Of a stretch of 64,000 nucleotides of DNA, positions 1 through 7,865 are shown in pieces. Within the stretch, counting starts at the first letter, position 1. Every line of letters starts with the position of its first letter. A program made the translations under genes and the position numbers. Source of the DNA: Chryseobacterium nakagawai. GTDB lineage: Bacteria; Bacteroidota; Bacteroidia; Flavobacteriales; Weeksellaceae. Location of the stretch: NCBI RefSeq assembly GCF_900637665.1, contig NZ_LR134386.1, forward strand, positions 4,952,501-5,016,500, given 5' to 3'. The notes below the pieces were generated by a model. The model was not told where the DNA came from, searched no databases, and saw nothing but the letters and a program-made list of their open reading frames with translations.

Positions 1-199
1 AGAGTTCAGGATTTACTTTTTTCAGAGTATAGTCATAACCTATAGTTCCCGATGCAAAATAATTCCATTTATTTCCGAAGTCTTTATCATAGATCCCCAA
101 TATCTCAGTTTCTTTATTGCCGGCATATGCCTGGACAGAAATCTGCGATTTGCAACCGAAAGGAATCAGCAAGATGAGGAGAAATACATATTTTTTCAT
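1..199 (-). CDS. Putative lipoprotein, 3' end outside the window
   Basis: Partial gene; the first 66 codons are visible from an ATG at 199. The N-terminus is a short lipoprotein-type signal: MKK, a hydrophobic stretch, then a lipobox-like PFGC with Cys at residue 16. The product is therefore probably an envelope lipoprotein. The rest (about 50 residues) matches no family I recognise. A -7-like element (TAATTTTG on the minus strand, 251-258) lies about 50 bases upstream. Confidence 0.6.
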   Translation of the reverse strand, partial: MKKYVFLLILLIPFGCKSQISVQAYAGNKETEILGIYDKDFGNKWNYFASGTIGYDYTLKKVNPEL

Positions 200-296
200 T
201 GTTTTTTTTAATTTTGCTTGATAAACTCCCGTTACCGTCATTTACTGATGCAAAATTAAAAACTCAAAAAATCAATTCTTGTCCTAAAAGGACATC

Positions 297-1085
297 TTAC
301 TCATACAATGGAAAATAAATATGAGTAACCTCTGCGTTTTCATACTCTTCAATAACATCGGAATTATCCAACAAAAACTGCTTCCCGGAAAGCCATGATT
401 GATAGAATGAACGATAAGTCTCCAAAATATTTCCATAAAGGCCATGGTGGGTGAACTTTGCATATTTCCCACCAAAAATTTCGCTTTTTACCAATCCTTT
501 AATCTCTTCATCTGTGATTACTGCCGCACCATATCTACAGTGTGAATGACTGGTTATCAGAGGTTGGTCACGGATGATTCCATAAGCGGCTTCAAATATC
601 TCAGCATCCGGTTCAATTTCTTTCCATAATGCATCAATTTCCTGATTATTATAATTTTTAGCTTTTATAAATTTACAATAAACGGATACTGTATCTTTAT
701 ATTTGATCTCAATTTTCAGATCTGTATCATGGTTCTCTATAAATTCTTTGAAGACATCCTGTTTCTGTTTCCTTGCTTCTGCCGGAGAAATAGAATATTG
801 TTTTTTAAATGCCTTTGAAAAGGATTGAATATTAAAATATCCCACCTGCCATGCTATTTCAGAAAGACTATCTTCTGTATAGATCAGTTTTTTATAGGCG
901 TTCTCCAAACGCAGACGTTTTTGAAACCCGGAAATCGTTTCATTAAAAAGTTTAAAAAAAATGCGTTGAAAATTACGGTAAGAATAATGAGACATTGATT
1001 CTATCTCATGAGCAGTTACTTCCCTATCAAAATTGGCTTCAATATGGTCGATAATTTTTTGTATCTCATTAAAATTAACCTGCAT
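297..1085 (-). CDS. AraC-family regulator with GyrI-like effector domain
   Basis: 262 aa starting at an ATG at 1085. Residues about 8-105 form a two-helix-turn-helix AraC DNA-binding domain at the N-terminus, including the typical IAWQVGYFNIQSFSKAFKK segment. Residues about 120-262 look like a GyrI-like/AraC effector-binding domain, the same order as in Rob-type regulators of E. coli. Such proteins usually sense small hydrophobic compounds and control efflux or stress genes. No obvious target is adjacent: the neighbours on both sides are also minus-strand genes. The family call is firm; the ligand is unknown. Confidence 0.88.
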   Translation of the reverse strand: MQVNFNEIQKIIDHIEANFDREVTAHEIESMSHYSYRNFQRIFFKLFNETISGFQKRLRLENAYKKLIYTEDSLSEIAWQVGYFNIQSFSKAFKKQYSISPAEARKQKQDVFKEFIENHDTDLKIEIKYKDTVSVYCKFIKAKNYNNQEIDALWKEIEPDAEIFEAAYGIIRDQPLITSHSHCRYGAAVITDEEIKGLVKSEIFGGKYAKFTHHGLYGNILETYRSFYQSWLSGKQFLLDNSDVIEEYENAEVTHIYFPLYE

Positions 1086-1211
1086 ACCATAAATTTTCGC
1101 TATGAAACTGTTTTAATCTCTATGAGGCTATTCATACAAGTATTACTATAGAAATAACAAACAGATCATATTATTCTTTTACTAAGGTAAGAAAAAGAGG
1201 TGTTTGGTATT

Positions 1212-2171
1212 TTACTTTGCTTCAGTTTTATATCCTGACTTATCTAAAAATTTCTCTGTTTCAGTTGTATTACTTAAATCCAGATTCATGATAGTATTGA
1301 TCGCCAATTTTTTATTTCCAGATCTTTCATAAAATCTTTTGGTGATGATATATCCCATAAAATATCCCAGATCCGCAGGTCTGTCTTTGATGACAGCAGT
1401 ATTGGATAACCAGTTTTGAAAATTATCAGCTTTCATTTCTTTTTGAAAATCATTCCACAGAGAATCTTGATGATGCATTCCATAATCTATATAAGGAGCT
1501 TCAACTTTTTTCCCGGTTAATAGCTCTGCTATAAAATCTGCAGATCCCTCTTTCAAGCAAAGCCCTAATAAATTGGTTTTTGTTCCTCTTAAATTTTGTT
1601 GAGTATGGACCAGTTCATGGGCAGTAAGAAAAATAATTCCTGAATTGATCTTCATCCTGTCCTGATAGTTTTTGGACAGCTCAGAATAGTCCACTGTCTT
1701 ATCTGAAGCAGCCAGTTCAGAACCTATGATAAGATTCCCGTTGATTACTGTTCCGCCACCTTTAAGGTTTCCCATCGTAAAATAAATCTTAGGTGGTGAA
1801 AAATCAGCATATAACCAACTGAAATTTTGATAAAGGCTTTCTATATTTTTAAAATCTTTTTGAATTTGCTCTGTTTTACTTCTGATAGATTTCCAGAATT
1901 TTGGCTTTGATTCAAAAGATTCAATCCATTGCTCAGAAGTAAAGTTCCTTGATTGAACAAAATCTTTTAAACCGGGAGTTGCTTTATCAACATATAACTT
2001 TTGAAATGTGAATATCTTTTCTTCCGGATTATTAAACTTCTCAACCTCATCATAGGCTGTCCAGAAATTCCGGATATCGGAAGTCTCAATATAAGTATTA
2101 AAATCATGCTTCTGAGCAACAGCCAAAACTGAAAACAGGCAAGTGAGCAGCAGACAGAATAAACGTTTCAT
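1212..2171 (-). CDS. Secreted putative zinc-dependent protease (DUF2268-like)
   Basis: 319 aa with a clear Sec signal peptide (residues 1-19, ending AVA-Q). The motif HELVH at residues 185-189 is the HExxH zinc-binding signature, followed by a GSADFIAEL segment that could supply the third ligand. This layout suits the DUF2268 'predicted Zn-dependent protease' group found in Bacteroidota. It is probably periplasmic or surface-exposed. The substrate is unknown. It ends 126 bp before the AraC-type gene and may or may not share its transcript. Confidence 0.75.
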   Translation of the reverse strand: MKRLFCLLLTCLFSVLAVAQKHDFNTYIETSDIRNFWTAYDEVEKFNNPEEKIFTFQKLYVDKATPGLKDFVQSRNFTSEQWIESFESKPKFWKSIRSKTEQIQKDFKNIESLYQNFSWLYADFSPPKIYFTMGNLKGGGTVINGNLIIGSELAASDKTVDYSELSKNYQDRMKINSGIIFLTAHELVHTQQNLRGTKTNLLGLCLKEGSADFIAELLTGKKVEAPYIDYGMHHQDSLWNDFQKEMKADNFQNWLSNTAVIKDRPADLGYFMGYIITKRFYERSGNKKLAINTIMNLDLSNTTETEKFLDKSGYKTEAK

Positions 2172-2187
2172 CTAGGGTACTTTTAAA

Positions 2188-2234
2188 ATAAAATATGGTT
2201 TCTGTACTACTTAAAAAGTTTCCAAAAACCATAT
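2188..2234 (-). terminator. Terminator of the amino-acid permease gene
   Basis: Inverted repeat ATATGGTTT (2193-2201) / AAACCATAT (2226-2234). Read on the minus strand the stem is followed by a T-rich run (complement of aaaataaa). It lies just past the stop of the permease. Confidence 0.5.
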
Positions 2235-2256
2235 CTTTTATTGTAATTTAAACCTG

Positions 2257-3675
2257 TTAATTTGGTTTATATAATTTATACATGGCGAATAGAAATCCTA
2301 TCCAAATTGGAATCAGGATCACCTGGATTTCCATTCCTGTAATGCTCATTAACCCTAAAATCAATACTAAAAACGCAATACAAATGTAATTGGATATTGG
2401 GTAAAATATCGATGGAAACTTTGATTGAATTCCTTCTTTAGTGATTGATTTTTTAAATTTCAAATGGGTATAGCATATCATCAGCCAATTGATAATTAAT
2501 GTAGACACCACAAGAGCCATCAAATACTGAAACGCTTTTTCCGGCACCAGTTTATTAATGATAATACAGATTCCTGCAAAACATGATGAAACAATGATCG
2601 CGTTAATAGGAACTGAGTTGTTATTCAATTTCTTCAGAAACTTAGGAGCATTTCCTTGTTGAGCCAATCCGAAAAGCATACGGCTATTGCTGTAAACACT
2701 GCTGTTATATACAGATAAAGCGGCAGTTAATACAATAAGATTAAGAACATTCGCAATCAAAGTATTGAATTGAATCACTTTACCGAAAAGACTGAATTCT
2801 AATCCATTTAGATTCTGAAATACCATTACAAACGGGCTTGAACCTTCTGTAATCTCTCTCCAAGGGCTTAATGAGAAAAGAATTACTAAGGCTCCTACAT
2901 AGAAAATCAGAATTCTGTAGATTACCTGATTGGTAGCCTGTGGAATTGTCTTTTCAGGGTTCTTAGCTTCAGCAGCAGTAATCCCGATGAGCTCCAATCC
3001 TCCGAAAGAGAACATAATCATGGCCATTGCCGCAAATAATCCGGAAAATCCGGTTTCAGTTTTATTAAATAGTCCTTTCGGAAAAAATCCACCGTCATTC
3101 CATAAATTTGAAACGGTAGCTTTTTCTCCTCCGGTTCCGCTAATCAACAGATAAACCCCGAAAACAATCATTGCAATGATTGCAATCACTTTAATAATGG
3201 AAAACCAGAATTCAGTTTCTCCATACACCTTTACAGAAGCAAGGTTAAGTGCAGTGATGACTATAAAAAAGAATAAACTGGACACCCAGAGTGGTATTTC
3301 CGGCCACCAAAAGTGAATATAATGACCAATGGCAGTAAGCTCGGCCATACTTACAAGAATATAAAGAATCCAGTAGTTCCAGCCTGAGGCAAAACCTGGA
3401 AAATTTCCCCAATATTTATAGGCAAAGTGACTAAAACTTCCCGATACAGGTTCCTGAACTACCATTTCACCAAGCTGACGCATGATAAAAAAGGCAATGA
3501 TACCTGCTAAGGCATACCCTAAAATCACTGAAGGTCCAGCCAATACCGCTGCCGGCCCGATTCCCAGAAATAATCCGGTTCCTATGGCACCTCCAAGGGC
3601 AATTAATTGTATATGTCGATTTGTTAATCCTCTAACTAAAGTCTCGTTTTGTCCTGTTTTATTTTCGTTGCTCAT
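2257..3675 (-). CDS. Amino-acid permease, APC superfamily
   Basis: 472 aa, an integral membrane protein with about 12 hydrophobic segments. The N-terminus carries the amino-acid permease (AAT) signature: RGLTNRHIQLIALGGAIGTG followed by LFLG, with a FSFGGLELIG segment in the middle. This matches proton-coupled permeases such as AnsP, ProY, PheP or GabP, which import amino acids across the inner membrane. Length is normal for the family. Substrate specificity cannot be read from the sequence. It appears monocistronic, with a hairpin terminator downstream. Confidence 0.9.
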   Translation of the reverse strand: MSNENKTGQNETLVRGLTNRHIQLIALGGAIGTGLFLGIGPAAVLAGPSVILGYALAGIIAFFIMRQLGEMVVQEPVSGSFSHFAYKYWGNFPGFASGWNYWILYILVSMAELTAIGHYIHFWWPEIPLWVSSLFFFIVITALNLASVKVYGETEFWFSIIKVIAIIAMIVFGVYLLISGTGGEKATVSNLWNDGGFFPKGLFNKTETGFSGLFAAMAMIMFSFGGLELIGITAAEAKNPEKTIPQATNQVIYRILIFYVGALVILFSLSPWREITEGSSPFVMVFQNLNGLEFSLFGKVIQFNTLIANVLNLIVLTAALSVYNSSVYSNSRMLFGLAQQGNAPKFLKKLNNNSVPINAIIVSSCFAGICIIINKLVPEKAFQYLMALVVSTLIINWLMICYTHLKFKKSITKEGIQSKFPSIFYPISNYICIAFLVLILGLMSITGMEIQVILIPIWIGFLFAMYKLYKPN

Positions 3676-3822
3676 TGAATGAATTATTCGGTCGCTAAAT
3701 ATATAAAAACTTTTCAGAGAAATTCACATTCCATGGGGTAAATTGAGAATTCAGGTAAAGCGAAACATGAAAAATAAATAGACTCCCCTTTCTATTGGAG
3801 AGGTTATCAGGAAACTGTTATA

Positions 3823-3851
3823 AAAAATAGCCCTAACATATTGTTAAGGCT
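3823..3851 (-). terminator. Terminator of the small XRE gene
   Basis: Imperfect 10-bp stem: AGCCCTAACA (3829-3838) with TGTTAAGGCT (3842-3851), one mismatch and a 3-nt loop. On the minus strand it is followed by TTTTTTA. It sits 50 bp downstream of the HTH gene. Confidence 0.55.
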
Positions 3852-3903
3852 TGTATAATAATTTATTGTATTAATTTCTATGGTATATATTTCCCAAAGT
3901 ATC

Positions 3904-4203
3904 CTATAAATATTCTTTCGGAACTGAAATATTATTCTTTTTCATATACTCCAGAAGTCCTTGATATTTATCTTCATATCCATCATCAGTTCCACATTTA
4001 TGGGAGATGCTGCAAATATCGGAAGGCTTAATCTCTAAAATATCTGAGATTTTAGTCAGGATTTCCAGATTGATCTTCACCTTGGAATTCTCAATATCGG
4101 AATACGCTTTTTGGGAAATCCCCATTTCAAAAGCCATATATTCCTGGGTAAGATCTTTGCCCCTACGGATTTTCCTGATATTTTGTCCACATATTTTCAT
4201 CAT
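3904..4203 (-). CDS. Small XRE-family helix-turn-helix regulator
   Basis: 99 aa. Residues about 8-65 form a Cro/CI-type HTH (IRKIRRGKDLTQEYMAFEMG, then SQKAYSDIE and a second helix pair). The C-terminal 30 residues contain two Cys (CSISHKC) and no known domain. Two start ATGs overlap (4203 and 4200). The gene is divergent from ccoNO: a minus -7 element (TAACTTTG, 4257-4264) and a plus -7 element (TACCTTTG, 4270-4277) nearly abut. The two units could therefore affect each other, but I see no operator that proves this. Confidence 0.8.
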   Translation of the reverse strand: MMKICGQNIRKIRRGKDLTQEYMAFEMGISQKAYSDIENSKVKINLEILTKISDILEIKPSDICSISHKCGTDDGYEDKYQGLLEYMKKNNISVPKEYL

Positions 4204-4269
4204 TTCTGTTTTAGTAGTTTTCGGTATATTTTAGAAGATTATCTATTAGCCTCCAACAAAGTTAATAAA

Positions 4270-4277
4270 TACCTTTG
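4270..4277 (+). promoter_or_regulatory. Candidate -7 element upstream of ccoNO
   Basis: TACCTTTG matches the flavobacterial -7 consensus TAnnTTTG. It lies 107 bases before the ccoNO ATG, implying a leader of about 100 nt. I see no clear TTTG -33 box at the usual 17-19 bp spacing and no FNR-type palindrome. Confidence 0.35.
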
Positions 4278-4383
4278 GCAAAACATTATACACGTTACAT
4301 GATATTTACTTTTAACATAGAAAACGGCAAAAAATAAACCTTTTTCAGAGCAAATATCACCTCGGTAAACACTATTGGAATTT

Positions 4384-6663
4384 ATGGAGACGCAAAAATT
4401 TAATTATGACAATAATATTGTCAGAGCATTCCTCTATGCAACAATCGCATTCGGACTTGTCGGATTTCTGCTGGGACTTACTGCCGCATTGATGCTTTTT
4501 TATCCTGAATTACCTGAATTTTTATTCGGTACAGATGATACAACTATTAAAAGTTTAGCTTCGGGCAATATTCAGGGATTAATCAATACTCAGGGAGCGA
4601 TGGGCTTCGGAAGAATCAGAATGCTTCACACCAGTGCTGTAATTTTTGCCTTCGTTTGTAATTCATTCTTCTGTGGTGCTTACTATAGCATGCAGCGATT
4701 ACTGAAAACAAGAATGTATAGTGATACACTTTCATGGATTCACTTCTGGTCATGGCAGTTTATGATCGTTACCGTAGTGATTACCTTCTTAATGGGAATC
4801 AATACTTCTAAAGAATATGCTGAACATGAATGGCCTATTGATATATTAATTGCCTTCTCATGGATCGTATTCGGTATCAATATGTTCGGAACAATTGCGA
4901 AAAGAAGAGTAAGACATTTATATGTAGCGATCTGGTTCTACTTAGCCACATGGATTGCCGTAGCAATGCTTCACATCTTCAATAATCTTGAAGTTCCGTT
5001 ATCTTTCACAAGCTGGAAATCTTATTCAGTATATGCAGGTGTAAAAGATGCATTAGTACAATGGTGGTATGGTCACAATGCGGTAGCATTCGTATTAACG
5101 ACCCCTGTACTAGGTCTTATGTATTATTTTATGCCAAAAGCAGCTCAGCGACCGGTATTCTCATACAAATTATCCATTATTCACTTCTGGTCGCTGATCT
5201 TTGTATACCTTTGGGCTGGGCCTCACCACCTGCAATATACAGCATTACCAGCATGGGCACAAGCAGTGGGGACCGGTTTCTCTATCATGCTGATCGCACC
5301 ATCTTGGGGAGGGATGCTAAACGGGCTTCTTACCTTAAGAGGAGCCTGGGATAAAGTAAGAGAAAATCCGATCCTTAAATTCTTCGTGGTAGCAGTTACC
5401 TGTTATGGGATGGCCACTTTCGAAGGACCATTACTGGCAACAAAATCTTTAAATAAAATTGGACACTATACTGACTGGGTTATTGGTCACGTACACTTAG
5501 GAGCTCTTGGATGGAATGGTTTCATGGCATTCGGGGTGGTATATTACCTGGTACCCATTATGTGGAAAACAAAACTTTGGTCTGTAAAACTTGCGAACTG
5601 GCATTTCTGGTTAGGAACATTAGGAATCATTTTCTATGCAGTACCAATGTATATTTCAGGATTCACACAAGGTTTAATGTGGAAACAGTTCAACCCGGAC
5701 GGAACCCTCTTGTGGAAAAACTGGTTAGATACTGTTACAGCGATCATTCCTTACTTTAAAATGAGATTCTTAGGAGGTATCTTATATCTGTCAGGAGCCA
5801 TCTTAATGGTTATCAATGTTATCAAGACTATTAAAGTAGGTTCATTCCAGAAAAATGTTCCTGCGGAAGCGCCTGCATTAGCCAATATCGGGGGATCAAG
5901 AAAAGAAGGCGAAGGCGTACACCTTTGGTTAGAAAGAACACCTACCCTACTTTCTATCCTGGCTTTCATCACCATAGCGATTGGTGGACTTGTAGAAATT
6001 GTTCCCACCTTATCACTGAAGCAAAGTGTTCCTACGATCACTGCAGTGAAACCATACACCCCCTTAGAGCTTGAAGGAAGAGATTTATATATCCGTGAAG
6101 GATGTAACTCCTGTCACTCTCAGATGATCCGACCTTTCCGTGATGAAGTAGTAAGATTTGAAGGAAAGAACGGACAGTACTCTAAAGCTGGAGAATTCAT
6201 CTATGACAGACCCTTCCTTTGGGGCTCTAAGAGAACAGGACCGGATCTTCACAGAGAAGGGGGCAGAAACCCGGATTCATGGCACTTTAAGCACATGTAC
6301 AATCCAAGAATTACCTCTGCAGGTTCTATTATGCCACGTTTCCCTTGGTTAATTACCAATAAACTAGACCGTACTCAAATGGTGGATAAAATGAAATTAA
6401 TGAAAAACTCATTTGATGTTCCCTATACAAAAGCGCAGATCGACTCTGCTAACCAATGGGCAGACAACCAGTCAAAAGCTATTGTACAGAGAATTTATTC
6501 TGAAGCTACCGATGTAAAAGATCAGATGGCTAAAGAAAGAACTACAAAAGGAGGAGCATATATCCCGCTTGAACAAAGAGAAATCGTAGCGATGATCGCT
6601 TACCTGCAAAGATTAGGCACAGACATTAAAACGACACAGATCCAAACCGCAAGTGCAGAGTAA
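4384..6663 (+). CDS. ccoNO: cbb3-type cytochrome c oxidase, fused CcoN-CcoO subunit
   Basis: 759 aa from the ATG at 4384; an in-frame TTG at 4375 is less likely. Residues about 1-480 are CcoN, the haem-copper catalytic subunit, with about 12 TM helices and His-bearing signatures (HTSAVIFAF, WWYGHNAVAF, GPHHLQY, HVHLGALGWNG) for haem b, haem b3 and CuB. After a linker, residues about 520-759 are CcoO, a membrane-anchored cytochrome c with one CNSCH haem site (C574-H578) and IMPRFPW as the Met-ligand region. It reduces oxygen to water at high affinity in the inner membrane. The N-O fusion is usual in Bacteroidota. ccoP follows after 18 bp. Confidence 0.96.
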   Translation: METQKFNYDNNIVRAFLYATIAFGLVGFLLGLTAALMLFYPELPEFLFGTDDTTIKSLASGNIQGLINTQGAMGFGRIRMLHTSAVIFAFVCNSFFCGAYYSMQRLLKTRMYSDTLSWIHFWSWQFMIVTVVITFLMGINTSKEYAEHEWPIDILIAFSWIVFGINMFGTIAKRRVRHLYVAIWFYLATWIAVAMLHIFNNLEVPLSFTSWKSYSVYAGVKDALVQWWYGHNAVAFVLTTPVLGLMYYFMPKAAQRPVFSYKLSIIHFWSLIFVYLWAGPHHLQYTALPAWAQAVGTGFSIMLIAPSWGGMLNGLLTLRGAWDKVRENPILKFFVVAVTCYGMATFEGPLLATKSLNKIGHYTDWVIGHVHLGALGWNGFMAFGVVYYLVPIMWKTKLWSVKLANWHFWLGTLGIIFYAVPMYISGFTQGLMWKQFNPDGTLLWKNWLDTVTAIIPYFKMRFLGGILYLSGAILMVINVIKTIKVGSFQKNVPAEAPALANIGGSRKEGEGVHLWLERTPTLLSILAFITIAIGGLVEIVPTLSLKQSVPTITAVKPYTPLELEGRDLYIREGCNSCHSQMIRPFRDEVVRFEGKNGQYSKAGEFIYDRPFLWGSKRTGPDLHREGGRNPDSWHFKHMYNPRITSAGSIMPRFPWLITNKLDRTQMVDKMKLMKNSFDVPYTKAQIDSANQWADNQSKAIVQRIYSEATDVKDQMAKERTTKGGAYIPLEQREIVAMIAYLQRLGTDIKTTQIQTASAE

Positions 6664-6681
6664 TCATTAAAAATTGATGTA

Positions 6682-7569
6682 ATGAAAACGAGAACCCCAA
6701 TTTCAATATATATCGCAACAACCATCGGCTTAACAATCATGGCCTTTGAAATGTTCGCCAGTGATTCAGGATATTTTTCCTCCCCATTTTTCTGGGCACT
6801 GATATTGATTGCGATTATCCTTCTGATGATTATGAACTCTATTGGAGACATGATTGAAAATGAAAGCTTCAGCAGACTCTCGGAGGAAGAGAAAAAACAA
6901 TACCTTCAAGAAAAAAGCGTTCCTTATTATCAAAAACTTTGGAATTCTGCTTTCAAAAAGCAATCTGCTACGGAAGAAAAAGATATTCTGATCGACCATG
7001 GCTTCGATGGAATTACGGAGCTTGACAACTCTCTTCCAAAATGGTGGATAGGCCTGTTCTGGTTCGGATGTATCTTTTGTGTGGTATATCTAATGGCCTT
7101 TTCATTCACAGATTATGCCCATCCGGAAGCTGAATACACGAAAGAAGCCAAAACCATGCTGGCATCCATCGCAGAGTATGAAAAAACAGCTCCGCAAATC
7201 AATCTGGAAAGCGCAAAATATAGTGCAGATAATATCGCAGAAGGACAGGAATTATTCAAAACTAACTGTGTAACCTGTCATGGAGACGGAGGAAAAGGAG
7301 GTATTGGTCCTAATCTTACGGATACTCATTGGATCAACATTAAAGAAAAAAGTTTATTTAAAAATGTTTTCTGGATGCTTGAAAATGGTTCTCCAAATAA
7401 TCCTACCATGAGACCTTTCATCAAAGAAGGAACCATTACCGGAAGAGATGCAGAAAAAATAGCAGCCTATATTTATCACATCAACCAGGAAACTGCTCCT
7501 ATTACACAAGCTCAAGGGGGTGCCGCACCCCAGGGAGAGGAAGTGAAATGGGAAAACGGAAACAACTAG
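6682..7569 (+). CDS. ccoP: cbb3 oxidase subunit CcoP, mono-haem
   Basis: 295 aa. There are two N-terminal TM helices (about 8-52) and another near 115-135 (WWIGLFWFGCIFCVVYLM), then a cytochrome c domain with a single CxxCH (C196-V-T-C-H200) and a Met ligand in NPTMRPF. Proteobacterial CcoP has two haems; one haem is usual in Bacteroidota. The N-terminal hydrophobic part may stand in for CcoQ, which is not present as a separate gene. It passes electrons from the quinol side to CcoO/N. Cotranscribed with ccoNO; the C-terminal tail is rich in Gln, Ala and Gly. Confidence 0.93.
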   Translation: MKTRTPISIYIATTIGLTIMAFEMFASDSGYFSSPFFWALILIAIILLMIMNSIGDMIENESFSRLSEEEKKQYLQEKSVPYYQKLWNSAFKKQSATEEKDILIDHGFDGITELDNSLPKWWIGLFWFGCIFCVVYLMAFSFTDYAHPEAEYTKEAKTMLASIAEYEKTAPQINLESAKYSADNIAEGQELFKTNCVTCHGDGGKGGIGPNLTDTHWINIKEKSLFKNVFWMLENGSPNNPTMRPFIKEGTITGRDAEKIAAYIYHINQETAPITQAQGGAAPQGEEVKWENGNN

Positions 7570-7602
7570 AAGATTTATTATCTGATTAATACAAACCATG
7601 CC

Positions 7603-7697
7603 AAGCCCCCTTTACAATTACACTAACATTTGAATTTTCATTTTTGCTAACTAACCTTTTCAACATTTAAAAATGATTTAAAAGGGGGCTTTTTTTA
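7603..7697 (+). terminator. Terminator of ccoNO-ccoP with a very long loop
   Basis: A perfect 11-bp stem, AAGCCCCCTTT (7603-7613) with AAAGGGGGCTT (7681-7691), followed by a T run. The loop is 67 nt and could hold a nested 7-bp stem (CATTTTT / AAAAATG). Confidence 0.7.
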
Positions 7698-7839
7698 AAT
7701 ACAATCCACACCTTGGCTCGTCTTACTCAACTATTCACTTGACAACTACACAACTAAAAATTCCATAATAAGGCAGCCAAGGCAGGATTTTTGCATTCAT
7801 AAGGGATACCACAACAAAGACAGAATAAAATAGTATTAT

Positions 7840-7847
7840 TATCTTTG
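7840..7847 (+). promoter_or_regulatory. Candidate -7 element for the tamB-tamL operon
   Basis: TATCTTTG, an exact TAnnTTTG match. It overlaps the first possible tamB start (TTG at 7845). If it is used, translation must begin further downstream. No -33 box is evident. Confidence 0.4.
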
Positions 7848-7865
7848 TTAGAAACCTTCTCACTT

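Noticed and set aside
5751..6059. 102-codon ORF opposite ccoNO
   Set aside because: Antisense shadow of a well-supported gene with no independent signal.
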